NCBI GenBank assembly: GCA_032718475.1
Contig: JAUCBJ010003650.1
Location: 62,001-126,000, forward strand
Origin: Nemertoderma westbladi
Lineage: Eukaryota > Xenacoelomorpha > Nemertodermatida > Nemertodermatidae
Reading direction: 5' to 3'
Length of the DNA: 64,000 nucleotides
Below, in pieces: positions 12,734-25,555 of this stretch (position 1 is the first letter of the stretch; every line of letters starts with the position of its first letter). The notes under the pieces are model-generated. The model was not told where the DNA came from, did not search any database, and saw only the letters and a list, made by a program, of their open reading frames with translations. The position numbers and the translations under genes are program-made.

Positions 12734-15145
12734 CTACAATAGATAAAGTTAAAGTATATTGGGTAGGAGTAGATGGGAGGGACTGGTACAGCAAACTCAC
12801 CTACAATAGATAAAGTTAAAGTATATTGGGTAGGAGTAGATGGGAGGGACTGGTACAGCAAACTCACCTACAATAGATAAAGTTAAAGTATATTGGGTAG
12901 GAGTAGATGGGAGGGACTGGTACAGCAAACTCACCTACAATAGATAAAGTTAAAGTATATTGGGTAGGAGTAGATGGGAGGGACTGGTACAGCAAACTCA
13001 CCTACAATAGATAAAGTTAAAGTATATTGGGTAGGAGTAGATGGGAGGGACTGGTACAGCAAACTCACCTACAATAGATAAAGTTAAAGTATATTGGGTA
13101 GGAGTAGATGGGAGGGACTGGTACAGCAAACTCACCTACAATAGATAAAGTTAAAGTATATTGGGTAGGAGTAGATGGGAGGGACTGGTACAGCAAACTC
13201 ACCTACAATAGATAAAGTTAAAGTATATTGGGTAGGAGTAGATGGGAGGGACTGGTACAGCAAACTCACCTACAATAGATAAAGTTAAAGTATATTGGGT
13301 AGGAGTAGATGGGAGGGACTGGTACAGCAAACTCACCTACAATAGATAAAGTTAAAGTATATTGGGTAGGAGTAGATGGGAGGGACTGGTACAGCAAACT
13401 CACCTACAATAGATAAAGTTAAAGTATATTGGGTAGGAGTAGATGGGAGGGACTGGTACAGCAAACTCACCTACAATAGATAAAGTTAAAGTATATTGGG
13501 TAGGAGTAGATGGGAGGGACTGGTACAGCAAACTCACCTACAATAGATAAAGTTAAAGTATATTGGGTAGGAGTAGATGGGAGGGACTGGTACAGCAAAC
13601 TCACCTACAATAGATAAAGTTAAAGTATATTGGGTAGGAGTAGATGGGAGGGACTGGTACAGCAAACTCACCTACAATAGATAAAGTTAAAGTATATTGG
13701 GTAGGAGTAGATGGGAGGGACTGGTACAGCAAACTCACCTACAATAGATAAAGTTAAAGTATATTGGGTAGGAGTAGATGGGAGGGACTGGTACAGCAAA
13801 CTCACCTACAATAGATAAAGTTAAAGTATATTGGGTAGGAGTAGATGGGAGGGACTGGTACAGCAAACTCACCTACAATAGATAAAGTTAAAGTATATTG
13901 GGTAGGAGTAGATGGGAGGGACTGGTACAGCAAACTCACCTACAATAGATAAAGTTAAAGTATATTGGGTAGGAGTAGATGGGAGGGACTGGTACAGCAA
14001 ACTCACCTACAATAGATAAAGTTAAAGTATATTGGGTAGGAGTAGATGGGAGGGACTGGTACAGCAAACTCACCTACAATAGATAAAGTTAAAGTATATT
14101 GGGTAGGAGTAGATGGGAGGGACTGGTACAGCAAACTCACCTACAATAGATAAAGTTAAAGTATATTGGGTAGGAGTAGATGGGAGGGACTGGTACAGCA
14201 AACTCACCTACAATAGATAAAGTTAAAGTATATTGGGTAGGAGTAGATGGGAGGGACTGGTACAGCAAACTCACCTACAATAGATAAAGTTAAAGTATAT
14301 TGGGTAGGAGTAGATGGGAGGGACTGGTACAGCAAACTCACCTACAATAGATAAAGTTAAAGTATATTGGGTAGGAGTAGATGGGAGGGACTGGTACAGC
14401 AAACTCACCTACAATAGATAAAGTTAAAGTATATTGGGTAGGAGTAGATGGGAGGGACTGGTACAGCAAACTCACCTACAATAGATAAAGTTAAAGTATA
14501 TTGGGTAGGAGTAGATGGGAGGGACTGGTACAGCAAACTCACCTACAATAGATAAAGTTAAAGTATATTGGGTAGGAGTAGATGGGAGGGACTGGTACAG
14601 CAAACTCACCTACAATAGATAAAGTTAAAGTATATTGGGTAGGAGTAGATGGGAGGGACTGGTACAGCAAACTCACCTACAATAGATAAAGTTAAAGTAT
14701 ATTGGGTAGGAGTAGATGGGAGGGACTGGTACAGCAAACTCACCTACAATAGATAAAGTTAAAGTATATTGGGTAGGAGTAGATGGGAGGGACTGGTACA
14801 GCAAACTCACCTACAATAGATAAAGTTAAAGTATATTGGGTAGGAGTAGATGGGAGGGACTGGTACAGCAAACTCACCTACAATAGATAAAGTTAAAGTA
14901 TATTGGGTAGGAGTAGATGGGAGGGACTGGTACAGCAAACTCACCTACAATAGATAAAGTTAAAGTATATTGGGTAGGAGTAGATGGGAGGGACTGGTAC
15001 AGCAAACTCACCTACAATAGATAAAGTTAAAGTATATTGGGTAGGAGTAGATGGGAGGGACTGGTACAGCAAACTCACCTACAATAGATAAAGTTAAAGT
15101 ATATTGGGTAGGAGTAGATGGGAGGGACTGGTACAGCAAACTCAC
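12734..15145. repeat. Homogeneous block of about 36 apparently identical 67-bp monomers
   Basis: From the last GTGGGAG monomer near 12700 to the CACTTACAATAGGAG monomer near 15145, I could see no substitution or length change. About 2.4 kb is repeated at a strict 67-bp period. Elsewhere in the array most stretches of this length hold several variant monomers. It is the most recently amplified part of the array, or a region where an assembler collapsed or extended identical units. Confidence 0.85.
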
Positions 15146-16945
15146 TTACAATAGGAGATAAAGTTAAAGTATATTGGGTAGGAGTAGATGGGAGGGACTG
15201 GTACAGCAAACTCACCTACAATAGATAAAGTTAAAGTATATTGGGTAGGATGTAGATGGGAGGGACTGGTACAGCAAACTCACCTACAATAGATAAAGTT
15301 AAAGTATATTGGGTAGGAGTAGATGGGAGGGACTGGTACAGCAAACTCACTTACAATAGATAAAGTTAAAGTATATTGGGTAGGAGTAGATGGGAGGGAC
15401 TGGTACAGCAAACTCACCTACAATAGATAAAGTTAAAGTATATTGGGTAGGAGTAGATGGGAGGGACTGGTACAGCAAACTCACCTACAATAGATAAAGT
15501 TAAAGTATATTGGGTAGGAGTAGATGGGAGGGACTGGTACAGCAAACTCACCTACAATAGGGAGATAAAGTTAAAGTATATTGGGTAGGAGTAGATGGGA
15601 GGGACTGGTACAGCAAACTCACCTACAATAGATAAAGTTAAAGTATATTGGGTAGGAGTAGATGGGAGGGACTGGTACAGCAAACTCACCTACAATAGAT
15701 AAAGTTAAAGTATATTGGGTAGGAGTAGATGGGTGGGACTGGTACAGCAAACTCACCTACAATAGGGAGATAAAGTTAAAGTATATTGGGTAGGAGTAGA
15801 TGGGAGGGACTGGTACAGCAAACTCACCTACAATAGATAAAGTTAAAGTATATTGGGTAGGAGTAGATGGGAGGGACTGGTACAGCAAACTCACCTACAA
15901 TAGATAAAGTTAAAGTATATTGAGTAGGAGTAGATGGGAGGGACTGGTACAGCAAACTCACCTACAATAGGGAGATAAAGTTAAAGTATATTGGGTAGGA
16001 GTAGATGGGAGGGACTGGTACAGCAAACTCACCTACAATAGATAAAGTTAAAGTATATTGGGTAGGAGTAGATGGGAGGGACTGGTACAGCAAACTCACC
16101 TACAATAGATAAAGTTAAAGTATATTGGGTAGGAGTAGATGGGAGGGACTGGTACAGCAAACTCACCTACAATATATAAAGTTAAAGTATATTGGGTAGG
16201 AGTAGATGGGAGGGACTGGTACAGCAAACTCACCTACAATAGATAAAGTTAAAGTATATTGGGTAGGAGTAGATGGGAGGGACTGGTACAGCAAACTCAC
16301 CTACAATAGATAAAGTTAAAGTATATTGGGTGGGAGTAAATGGTTGGGACTGGTACAGCAAACTCACCTACAATAGATAAAGTTAAAGTATATTGGGTAG
16401 GAGTAGATGGGAGGGACTGGTACAGCAAACTCACCTACAATAGATAAAGTTAAAGTATATTGGGTAGGAGTAGATGGGTGGGACTGGTACAGCAAACTCA
16501 CCTACAATAGATAAAGTTAAAGTATATTGGGTAGGAGTAGATGGGAGGGACTGGTACAGCAAACTCACCTACAATAGATAAAGTTAAAGTATATTGGGTA
16601 GGAGTAGATGGGAGGGACTGGTACAGCAAACTCACCTACAATAGATAAAGTTAAAGTATATTGGGTAGGAGTAGATGGGAGGGACTGGTACAGCAAACTC
16701 ACTTACAATAGATAAAGTTAAAGTATATTGGGTAGGAGTAGATGGGAGGGACTGGTACAGCAAACTCACCTACAATAGATAAAGTTAAAGTATATTGGGT
16801 AGGAGTAGATGGGAGGGACTGGTACAGCAAACTCACCTACAATAGATAAAGTTAAAGTATATTGGGTAGGAGTAGATGGGTGGGACTGGTACAGCAAACT
16901 CACCTACAATAGATAAAGTTAAAGTATATTGGGTAGGAGTAGATG

Positions 16946-19900
16946 GTTGGGACTACAGCAAACTCACCTACAATAGGGAGATAAAGTTAAAGTATATTGG
17001 GTAGGAGTAGATGGGAGGGACTGGTACAGCAAACTCACCTACAATAGATAAAGTTAAAGTATATTGGGTAGGAGTAGATGGGAGGGACTGGTACAGCAAA
17101 CTCACCTACAATAGATAAAGTTAAAGTATATTGGGTAGGAGTAGATGGGAGGGACTGGTACAGCAAACTCACCTACAATAGATAAAGTTAAAGTATATTG
17201 GGTAGGAGTAGATGGGAGGGACTGGTACAGCAAACTCACCTACAATAGGGAGATAAAGTTAAAGTATATTGGGTAGAAGTAGATGGGAGGGACTGGTACA
17301 GCAAACTCACCTACAATAGATAAAGTTAAAGTATATTGGGTAGAAGTAGATGGGAGGGACTGGTACAGCAAACTCACCTACAATAGATAAAGTTAAAGTA
17401 TATTGGGTAGGAGTAGATGGGAGGGACTGGTACAGCAAACTCACCTACAATATATAAAGTTAAAGTATATTGGGTAGAAGTAGATGGGAGGGACTGGTAC
17501 AGCAAACTCACCTACAATAGATAAAGTTAAAGTATATTGGGTAGGAGTAGATGGTTGGGACTACAGCAAACTCACCTACAATAGGGAGATAAAGTTAAAG
17601 TATATTGGGTAGGAGTAGATGGGAGGGACTGGTACAGCAAACTCACCTACAATAGATAAAGTTAAAGTATATTGGGTAGGAGTAGATGGTTGGGACTACA
17701 GCAAACTCACCTACAATAGATAAAGTTAAAGTATATTGGGTAGGAGTAGATGGTTGGGACTACAGCAAACTCACCTACAATAGGGAGATAAAGTTAAAGT
17801 ATATTGGGTAGGAGTAGATGGGAGGGACTGGTACAGCAAACTCACCTACAATATATAAAGTTAAAGTATATTGGGTAGAAGTAGATGGGAGGGACTGGTA
17901 CAGCAAACTCACCTACAATAGATAAAGTTAAAGTATATTGGGTAGGAGTAGATGGTTGGGACTACAGCAAACTCACCTACAATAGGGAGATAAAGTTAAA
18001 GTATATTGGGTAGGAGTAGATGGGAGGGACTGGTACAGCAAACTCACCTACAATAGATAAAGTTAAAGTATATTGGGTAGGAGTAGATGGTTGGGACTAC
18101 AGCAAACTCACCTACAATAGATAAAGTTAAAGTATATTGGGTGGGAGTAGATGGGAGGGACTGGTACAGCAAACTCACCTACAATAGATAAAGTTAAAGT
18201 ATATTGGGTAGGAGTAGATGGGTGGGACTGGTACAGCAAACTCACCTACAATAGATAAAGTTAAAGTATATTGGGTAGGAGTAGATGGGAGGGACTGGTA
18301 CAGCAAACTCACCTACAATGGGGAGATAAAGTTAAAGTATATTGGGTAGGAGTAGATGGTTGGGACTACAGCAAACTCACCTACAATAGGGAGATAAAGT
18401 TAAAGTATATTGGGTAGGAGTAGATGGGAGGGACTGGTACAGCAAACTCACCTACAATAGATAAAGTTAAAGTATATTGGGTAGGAGTAGATGGTTGGGA
18501 CTACAGCAAACTCACCTACAATAGATAAAGTTAAAGTATATTGGGTGGGAGTAGATGGGAGGGACTGGTACAGCAAACTCACCTACAATAGATAAAGTTA
18601 AAGTATATTGGGTAGGAGTAGATGGGTGGGACTGGTACAGCAAACTCACCTACAATAGATAAAGTTAAAGTATATTGGGTAGGAGTAGATGGGAGGGACT
18701 GGTACAGCAAACTCACCTACAATAGATAAAGTTAAAGTATATTGGGTAGGAGTAGATGGGAGGGACTGGTACAGCAAACTCACCTACAATAGATAAAGTT
18801 AAAGTATATTGGGTAGGAGTAGATGGGAGGGACTGGTACAGCAAACTCACCTACAATAGATAAAGTTAAAGTATATTGGGTAGGAGTAGATGGGTGGGAC
18901 TGGTACAGCAAACTCACCTACAATAGATAAAGTTAAAGTATATTGGGTAGGAGTAGATGGGAGGGACTGGTACAGCAAACTCACCTACAATAGATAAAGT
19001 TAAAGTATATTGGGTAGGAGTAGATGGGAGGGACTGGTACAGCAAACTCACCTACAATAGATAAAGTTAAAGTATATTGGGTATGAGTAGATGGGTGGGA
19101 CTGGTACAGCAAACTCACCTACAATAGGGAGATAAAGTTAAAGTATATTGGGTAGGAGTAGATGGGAGGGACTGGTACAGCAAACTCACCTACAATAGAT
19201 AAAGTTAAAGTATATTGGGTAGGAGTAGATGGGAGGGACTGGTACAGCAAACTCACCTACAATAGATAAAGTTAAAGTATATTGGGTAGGAGTAGATGGG
19301 AGGGACTGGTACAGCAAACTCACCTACAATAGATAAAGTTAAAGTATATTGGGTAGGAGTAGATGGGAGGGACTGGTACAGCAAACTCACCTACAATAGA
19401 TAAAGTTAAAGTATATTGGGTAGGAGTAGATGGTTGGGACTACAGCAAACTCACCTACAATAGGGAGATAAAGTTAAAGTATATTGGGTAGGAGTAGATG
19501 GGAGGGACTGGTACAGCAAACTCACCTACAATAGATAAAGTTAAAGTATATTGGGTAGGAGTAGATGGTTGGGACTACAGCAAACTCACCTACAATAGAT
19601 AAAGTTAAAGTATATTGGGTGGGAGTAGATGGGAGGGACTGGTACAGCAAACTCACCTACAATAGATAAAGTTAAAGTATATTGGGTAGGAGTAGATGGG
19701 TGGGACTGGTACAGCAAACTCACCTACAATGGGGAGATAAAGTTAAAGTATATTGGGTAGGAGTAGATGGGAGGGACTGGTGAGGAACTGGTACAGCAAA
19801 CTCACCTACAATAGATAAAGTTAAAGTATATTGGGTGGGAGTAGATGGGTGGGACTGGTACAGCAAACTCACCTACAATAGATAAAGTTAAAGTATATTG

Positions 19901-20740
19901 GGTAGGAGTAGATGGGTGGGACTGGTACAGCAAACTCACCTACAATGGGGAGATAAAGTTAAAGTATATTGGGTAGGAGTAGATGGGAGGGACTGGTACA
20001 GCAAACTCACCTACAATAGATAAAGTTAAAGTATATTGGGTAGGAGTAGATGGGTGGGACTGGTACAGCAAGCTCACCTACAATGGGGAGATAAAGTTAA
20101 AGTATATTGGGTAGGAGTAGATGGGAGGGACTGGTACAGCAAACTCACCTACAATAGATAAAGTTAAAGTATATTGGGTAGGAGTAGATGGGAGGGACTG
20201 GTACAGCAAACTCACTTACAATAGATAAAGTTAAAGTATATTGGGTAGGAGTAGATGGGAGGGACTGGTACAGCAAACTCACCTACAATAGATAAAGTTA
20301 AAGTATATTGGGTAGGAGTAGATGGGAGGGACTGGTACAGCAAACTCACCTACAATAGATAAAGTTAAAGTATATTGGGTAGGAGTAGATGGGAGGGACT
20401 GGTACAGCAAACTCACCTACAATAGATAAAGTTAAAGTATATTGGGTAGGAGTAGATGGGAGGGACTGGTACAGCAAACTCACCTACAATAGATAAAGTT
20501 AAAGTATATTGGGTAGGAGTAGATGGGAGGGACTGGTACAGCAAACTCACCTACAATAGATAAAGTTAAAGTATATTGGGTAGGAGTAGATGGTTGGGAC
20601 TACAGCAAACTCACCTACAATAGGGAGATAAAGTTAAAGTATATTGGGTAGGAGTAGATGGGAGGGACTGGTACAGCAAACTCACCTACAATAGATAAAG
20701 TTAAAGTATATTGGGTAGGAGTAGATGGTTGGGCCTACAG
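16946..20740. repeat. Sub-array with 64-bp TGGTTGGGACTACAGC monomers
   Basis: Several monomers have lost three bases (TGGTTGGGACTACAGC instead of TGGGAGGGACTGGTACAGC). Copies lie around 16946, 17551, 17690, 17750, 17951, 18091, 18360, 18495, 19431, 19565, 20591 and 20725. The last reads GGGCCTACAG. They are confined to this interval and are intermixed with 67-bp and 71-bp units. Confidence 0.8.
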
Positions 20741-21040
20741 CAAACTCACCTACAATAGATAAAGTTAAAGTATATTGGGTGGGAGTAGATGGGAGGGACT
20801 GGTACAGCAAACTCACCTACAATAGATAAAGTTAAAGTATATTGGGTAGGAGTAGATGGGTGGGACTGGTACAGCAAACTCACCTACAATGGGGAGATAA
20901 AGTTAAAGTATATTGGGTAGGAGTAGATGGGAGGGACTGGTGAGGAACTGGTACAGCAAACTCACCTACAATAGATAAAGTTAAAGTATATTGGGTGGGA
21001 GTAGATGGGTGGGACTGGTACAGCAAACTCACCTACAATA
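19150..21040. repeat. Segment duplicated at a 1160-bp offset (higher-order repeat)
   Basis: The stretch from about 19150 to 19880 recurs at about 20310 to 21040. Landmarks agree at exactly 1160 bp: TGGTTGGGAC at 19431 and 20591, and an extra TGAGGAACTGG insertion at 19781 and 20941. A third copy of the insertion sits at 21224, 283 bp further on, so a second, smaller duplication followed. Confidence 0.8.
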
Positions 21041-21960
21041 GATAAAGTTAAAGTATATTGGGTAGGAGTAGATGGGAGGGACTGGTACAGCAAACTCACC
21101 TACAATAGATAAAGTTAAAGTATATTGGGTAGGAGTAGATGGGTGGGACTGGTACAGCAAACTCACCTACAATGGGGAGATAAAGTTAAAGTATATTGGG
21201 TAGGAGTAGATGGGAGGGACTGGTGAGGAACTGGTACAGCAAACTCACCTACAATAGATAAAGTTAAAGTATATTGGGTAGGAGTAGATGGGTGGGACTG
21301 GTACAGCAAACTCACCTACAATAGGGAGATAAAGTTAAAGTATATTGGGTAGGAGTAGATGGGAGGGACTGGTACAGCAAACTCACCTACAATAGATAAA
21401 GTTAAAGTATATTGGGTAGGAGTAGATGGGAGGGACTGGTACAGCAAACTCACCTACAATAGATAAAGTTAAAGTATATTGGGTAGGAGTAGATGGGAGG
21501 GACTGGTACAGCAAACTCACCTACAATAGATAAAGTTAAAGTATATTGGGTAGGAGTAGATGGGAGGGACTGGTACAGCAAACTCACCTACAATAGATAA
21601 AGTTAAAGTATATTGGGTAGGAGTAGATGGGAGGGACTGGTACAGCAAACTCACCTACAATAGATAAAGTTAAAGTATATTGGGTAGGAGTAGATGGGAG
21701 GGACTGGTACAGCAAACTCACCTACAATAGATAAAGTTAAAGTATATTGGGTAGGAGTAGATGGGAGGGACTGGTACAGCAAACTCACCTACAATAGATA
21801 AAGTTAAAGTATATTGGGTAGGAGTAGATGGGAGGGACTGGTACAGCAAACTCACCTACAATAGGGAGATAAAGTTAAAGTATATTGGGTAGGAGTAGAT
21901 GGGAGGGACTGGTACAGCAAACTCACCTACAATAGATAAAGTTAAAGTATATTGGGTAGG

Positions 21961-22540
21961 AGTAGATGGGAGGGACTGCTACAGCAAGCTCACCTACAAT
22001 AGATAAAGTTAAATTATATTGGGTGGGAGTAGATGGTTGGGACTGGTAGAGCAAACTCACCTACAATAGGGAGATAAAGTTAAAGTATATTGGGTAGGAG
22101 TAGATGGGAGGGACTGGTACAGCAAACTCACCAACAATAGATTAAGTTAAATTATATTGGGTGGGAGTAGATGGGAGGGACTGGTACAGCAAACTCACCT
22201 ACAATAGATAAAGTTAAAGTATATTGGGTAGGAGTAGATGGGAGGGACTGGTACAGCAAACTCACCAACAATAGATTAAGTTAAATTATATTGGGTGGGA
22301 GTAGATGGGAGGGACTGGTACAGCAAACTCACCTACAATAGATAAAGTTAAAGTATATTGGGTAGGAGTAGATGGGAGGGACTGGTACAGCAAACTCACC
22401 TACAATAGATAAAGTTAAAGTATATTGGGTAGGAGTAGATGGGAGGGACTGGTACAGCAAACTCACCTACAATAGATAAAGTTAAAGTATATTGGGTAGG
22501 AGTAGATGGGAGGGACTGCTACAGCAAGCTCACCTACAAT
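21961..22540. repeat. 540-bp higher-order repeat (8 monomers)
   Basis: The rare pair GGACTGCTACAGC and AAGCTCACC occurs at the same place in monomers at 21961 and 22501, exactly 540 bp apart (seven 67-bp units plus one 71-bp unit). Both are followed by a GATGGTTGGGACTGGTAGAGC monomer and by CCAACAATAGATTAAG. Confidence 0.75.
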
Positions 22541-24927
22541 AGATAAAGTTAAATTATATTGGGTGGGAGTAGATGGTTGGGACTGGTAGAGCAAACTCAC
22601 CTACAATAGGGAGATAAAGTTAAAGTATATTGGGTAGGAGTAGATGGGAGGGACTGGTACAGCAAACTCACCAACAATAGATTAAGTTAAAGTATATTGG
22701 GTAGGAGTAGATGGGAGGGACTGGTACAGCAAACTCACCTACAATAGATAAAGTTAAAGTATATTGGGTGGGAGTAGATGGGAGGGACTGGTACAGCAAA
22801 CTCACCTACAATAGGGAGATAAAGTTTAAAGTATATTGTGTAGGAGTAGATGGGAGGGACTGGTACAGCAAACTCACCTACAATAGGGAGATAAAGTTAA
22901 AGTATATTGGGTAGGAGTAGATGGGAGGGACTGGTACAGCAAACTCACCTACAATAGGGAGATAAAGTTAAAGTATATTGGGTAGGAGTAGATGGGAGGG
23001 ACTGGTACAGCAAACTCACCTACAATAGATAAAGTTAAATTATATTGGGTGGGAGTAGATGGGAGGGACTGGTACAGCAAACTCACCTACAATAGATAAA
23101 GTTAAATTATATTGGGTGGGAGTAGATGGGAGGGACTGGTACAGCAAACTCACCTACAATAGGGAGATAAAGTTAAAGTATATTGGGTAGGAGTAGATGG
23201 GAGGGACTGGTACAGCAAACTCACCTACAATAGATAAAGTTAAATTATATTGGGTGGGAGTAGATGGGAGGGACTGGTACAGCAAACTCACCTACAATAG
23301 GGAGATAAAGTTAAAGTATATTGGGTAGGAGTAGATGGGAGGGACTGGTACAGCAAACTCACCTACAATAGGGAGATAAAGTTAAAGTATATTGGGTAGG
23401 AGTAGATGGGAGGGACTGGTACAGCAAACTCACCTACAATAGATAAAGTTAAAGTATATTGGGTAGGAGTAGATGGGAGGGACTGGTACAGCAAACTCAC
23501 CTACAATAGATAAAGTTAAAGTATATTGGGTAGGAGTAGATGGGAGGGACTGGTACAGCAAACTCACCTACAATAGATAAAGTTAAAGTATATTGGGTAG
23601 GAGTAGATGGGAGGGACTGGTACAGCAAACTCACCTACAATAGATAAAGTTAAAGTATATTGGGTGGGAGTAGATGGGAGGGACTGGTACAGCAAACTCA
23701 CCTACAATAGATAAAGTTAAAGTATATTGGGTAGGAGTAGATGGGAGGGACTGGTACAGCAAACTCACCTACAATAGATAAAGTTAAAGTATATTGGGTA
23801 GGAGTAGATGGGAGGGACTGGTACAGCAAACTCACCTACAATAGATAAAGTTAAAGTATATTGGGTAGGAGTAGATGGGAGGGACTGGTACAGCAAACTC
23901 ACCTACAATAGATAAAGTTAAAGTATATTGGGTGGGAGTAGATGGGAGGGACTGGTACAGCAAACTCACCTACAATAGGGAGATAAAGTTAAAGTATATT
24001 GGGTAGGAGTAGATGGGAGGGACTGGTACAGCAAACTCACCTACAATAGATAAAGTTAAATTATATTGGGTGGGAGTAGATGGGAGGGACTGGTACAGCA
24101 AACTCACCTACAATAGGGAGATAAAGTTAAAGTATATTGGGTAGGAGTAGATGGGAGGGACTGGTACAGCAAACTCACCTACAATAGGGAGATAAAGTTA
24201 AAGTATATTGGGTAGGAGTAGATGGGAGGGACTGGTACAGCAAACTCACCTACAATAGATAAAGTTAAAGTATATTGGGTAGGAGTAGATGGGAGGGACT
24301 GGTACAGCAAACTCACCTACAATAGATAAAGTTAAAGTATATTGGGTAGGAGTAGATGGGAGGGACTGGTACAGCAAACTCACCTACAATAGATAAAGTT
24401 AAAGTATATTGGGTAGGAGTAGATGGGAGGGACTGGTACAGCAAACTCACCTACAATAGATAAAGTTAAAGTATATTGGGTGGGAGTAGATGGGAGGGAC
24501 TGGTACAGCAAACTCACCTACAATAGATAAAGTTAAAGTATATTGGGTAGGAGTAGATGGGAGGGACTGGTACAGCAAACTCACCTACAATAGATAAAGT
24601 TAAAGTATATTGGGTAGGAGTAGATGGGAGGGACTGGTACAGCAAACTCACCTACAATAGATAAAGTTAAAGTATATTGGGTAGGAGTAGATGGGAGGGA
24701 CTGGTACAGCAAACTCACCTACAATAGATAAAGTTAAAGTATATTGGGTGGGAGTAGATGGGAGGGACTGGTACAGCAAACTCACCTACAATAGATAAAG
24801 TTAAAGTATATTGGGTAGGAGTAGATGGGAGGGACTGGTACAGCAAACTCACCTACAATAGATAAAGTTAAAGTATATTGGGTAGGAGTAGATGGGAGGG
24901 ACTGGTACAGCAAACTCACCTACAATA

Positions 24928-25555
24928 GGGATATAAAGTTAAATTATATTGGGTAGGAGTAGATGGGAGGGACTGGTACAGCAAACTCACCTACAATAGA
25001 TAAAGTTAAAGTATATTGGGTAGGAGTAGATGGGAGGGACTGGTACAGCAAACTCACCTACAATAGATAAAGTTAAAGTATATTGGGTGGGAGTAGATGG
25101 GAGGGACTGGTACAGCAAACTCACCTACAATAGATAAAGTTAAAGTATATTGGGTAGGAGTAGATGGGAGGGACTGGTACAGCAAACTCACCTACAATAG
25201 ATAAAGTTAAAGTATATTGGGTAGGAGTAGATGGGAGGGACTGGTACAGCAAACTCACCTACAATAGGGATATAAAGTTAAATTATATTGGGTAGGAGTA
25301 GATGGGAGGGACTGGTACAGCAAACTCACCTACAATAGGGAGATAAAGTTAAAGTATATTGGGTGGGAGTAGATGGGAGGGACTGGTACAGCAAACTCAC
25401 CTACAATAGATAAAGTTAAAGTATATTGGGTAGGAGTAGATGGGAGGGACTGGTACAGCAAACTCACCTACAATAGGGATATAAAGTTAAAGTATATTGG
25501 GTAGGAGTAGATGGGAGGGACTGGTACAGCAAACTCACCTACAATAGAGATATAA
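24928..25555. repeat. Local cluster of GGGATATAAAG monomers
   Basis: Four neighbouring 71-bp units carry GGGATATAAAG, or GAGATATAAAG in the last, instead of GGGAGATAAAG, near 24928, 25268, 25478 and 25548. The variant was not noticed elsewhere. It is another example of local homogenisation. Confidence 0.7.
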
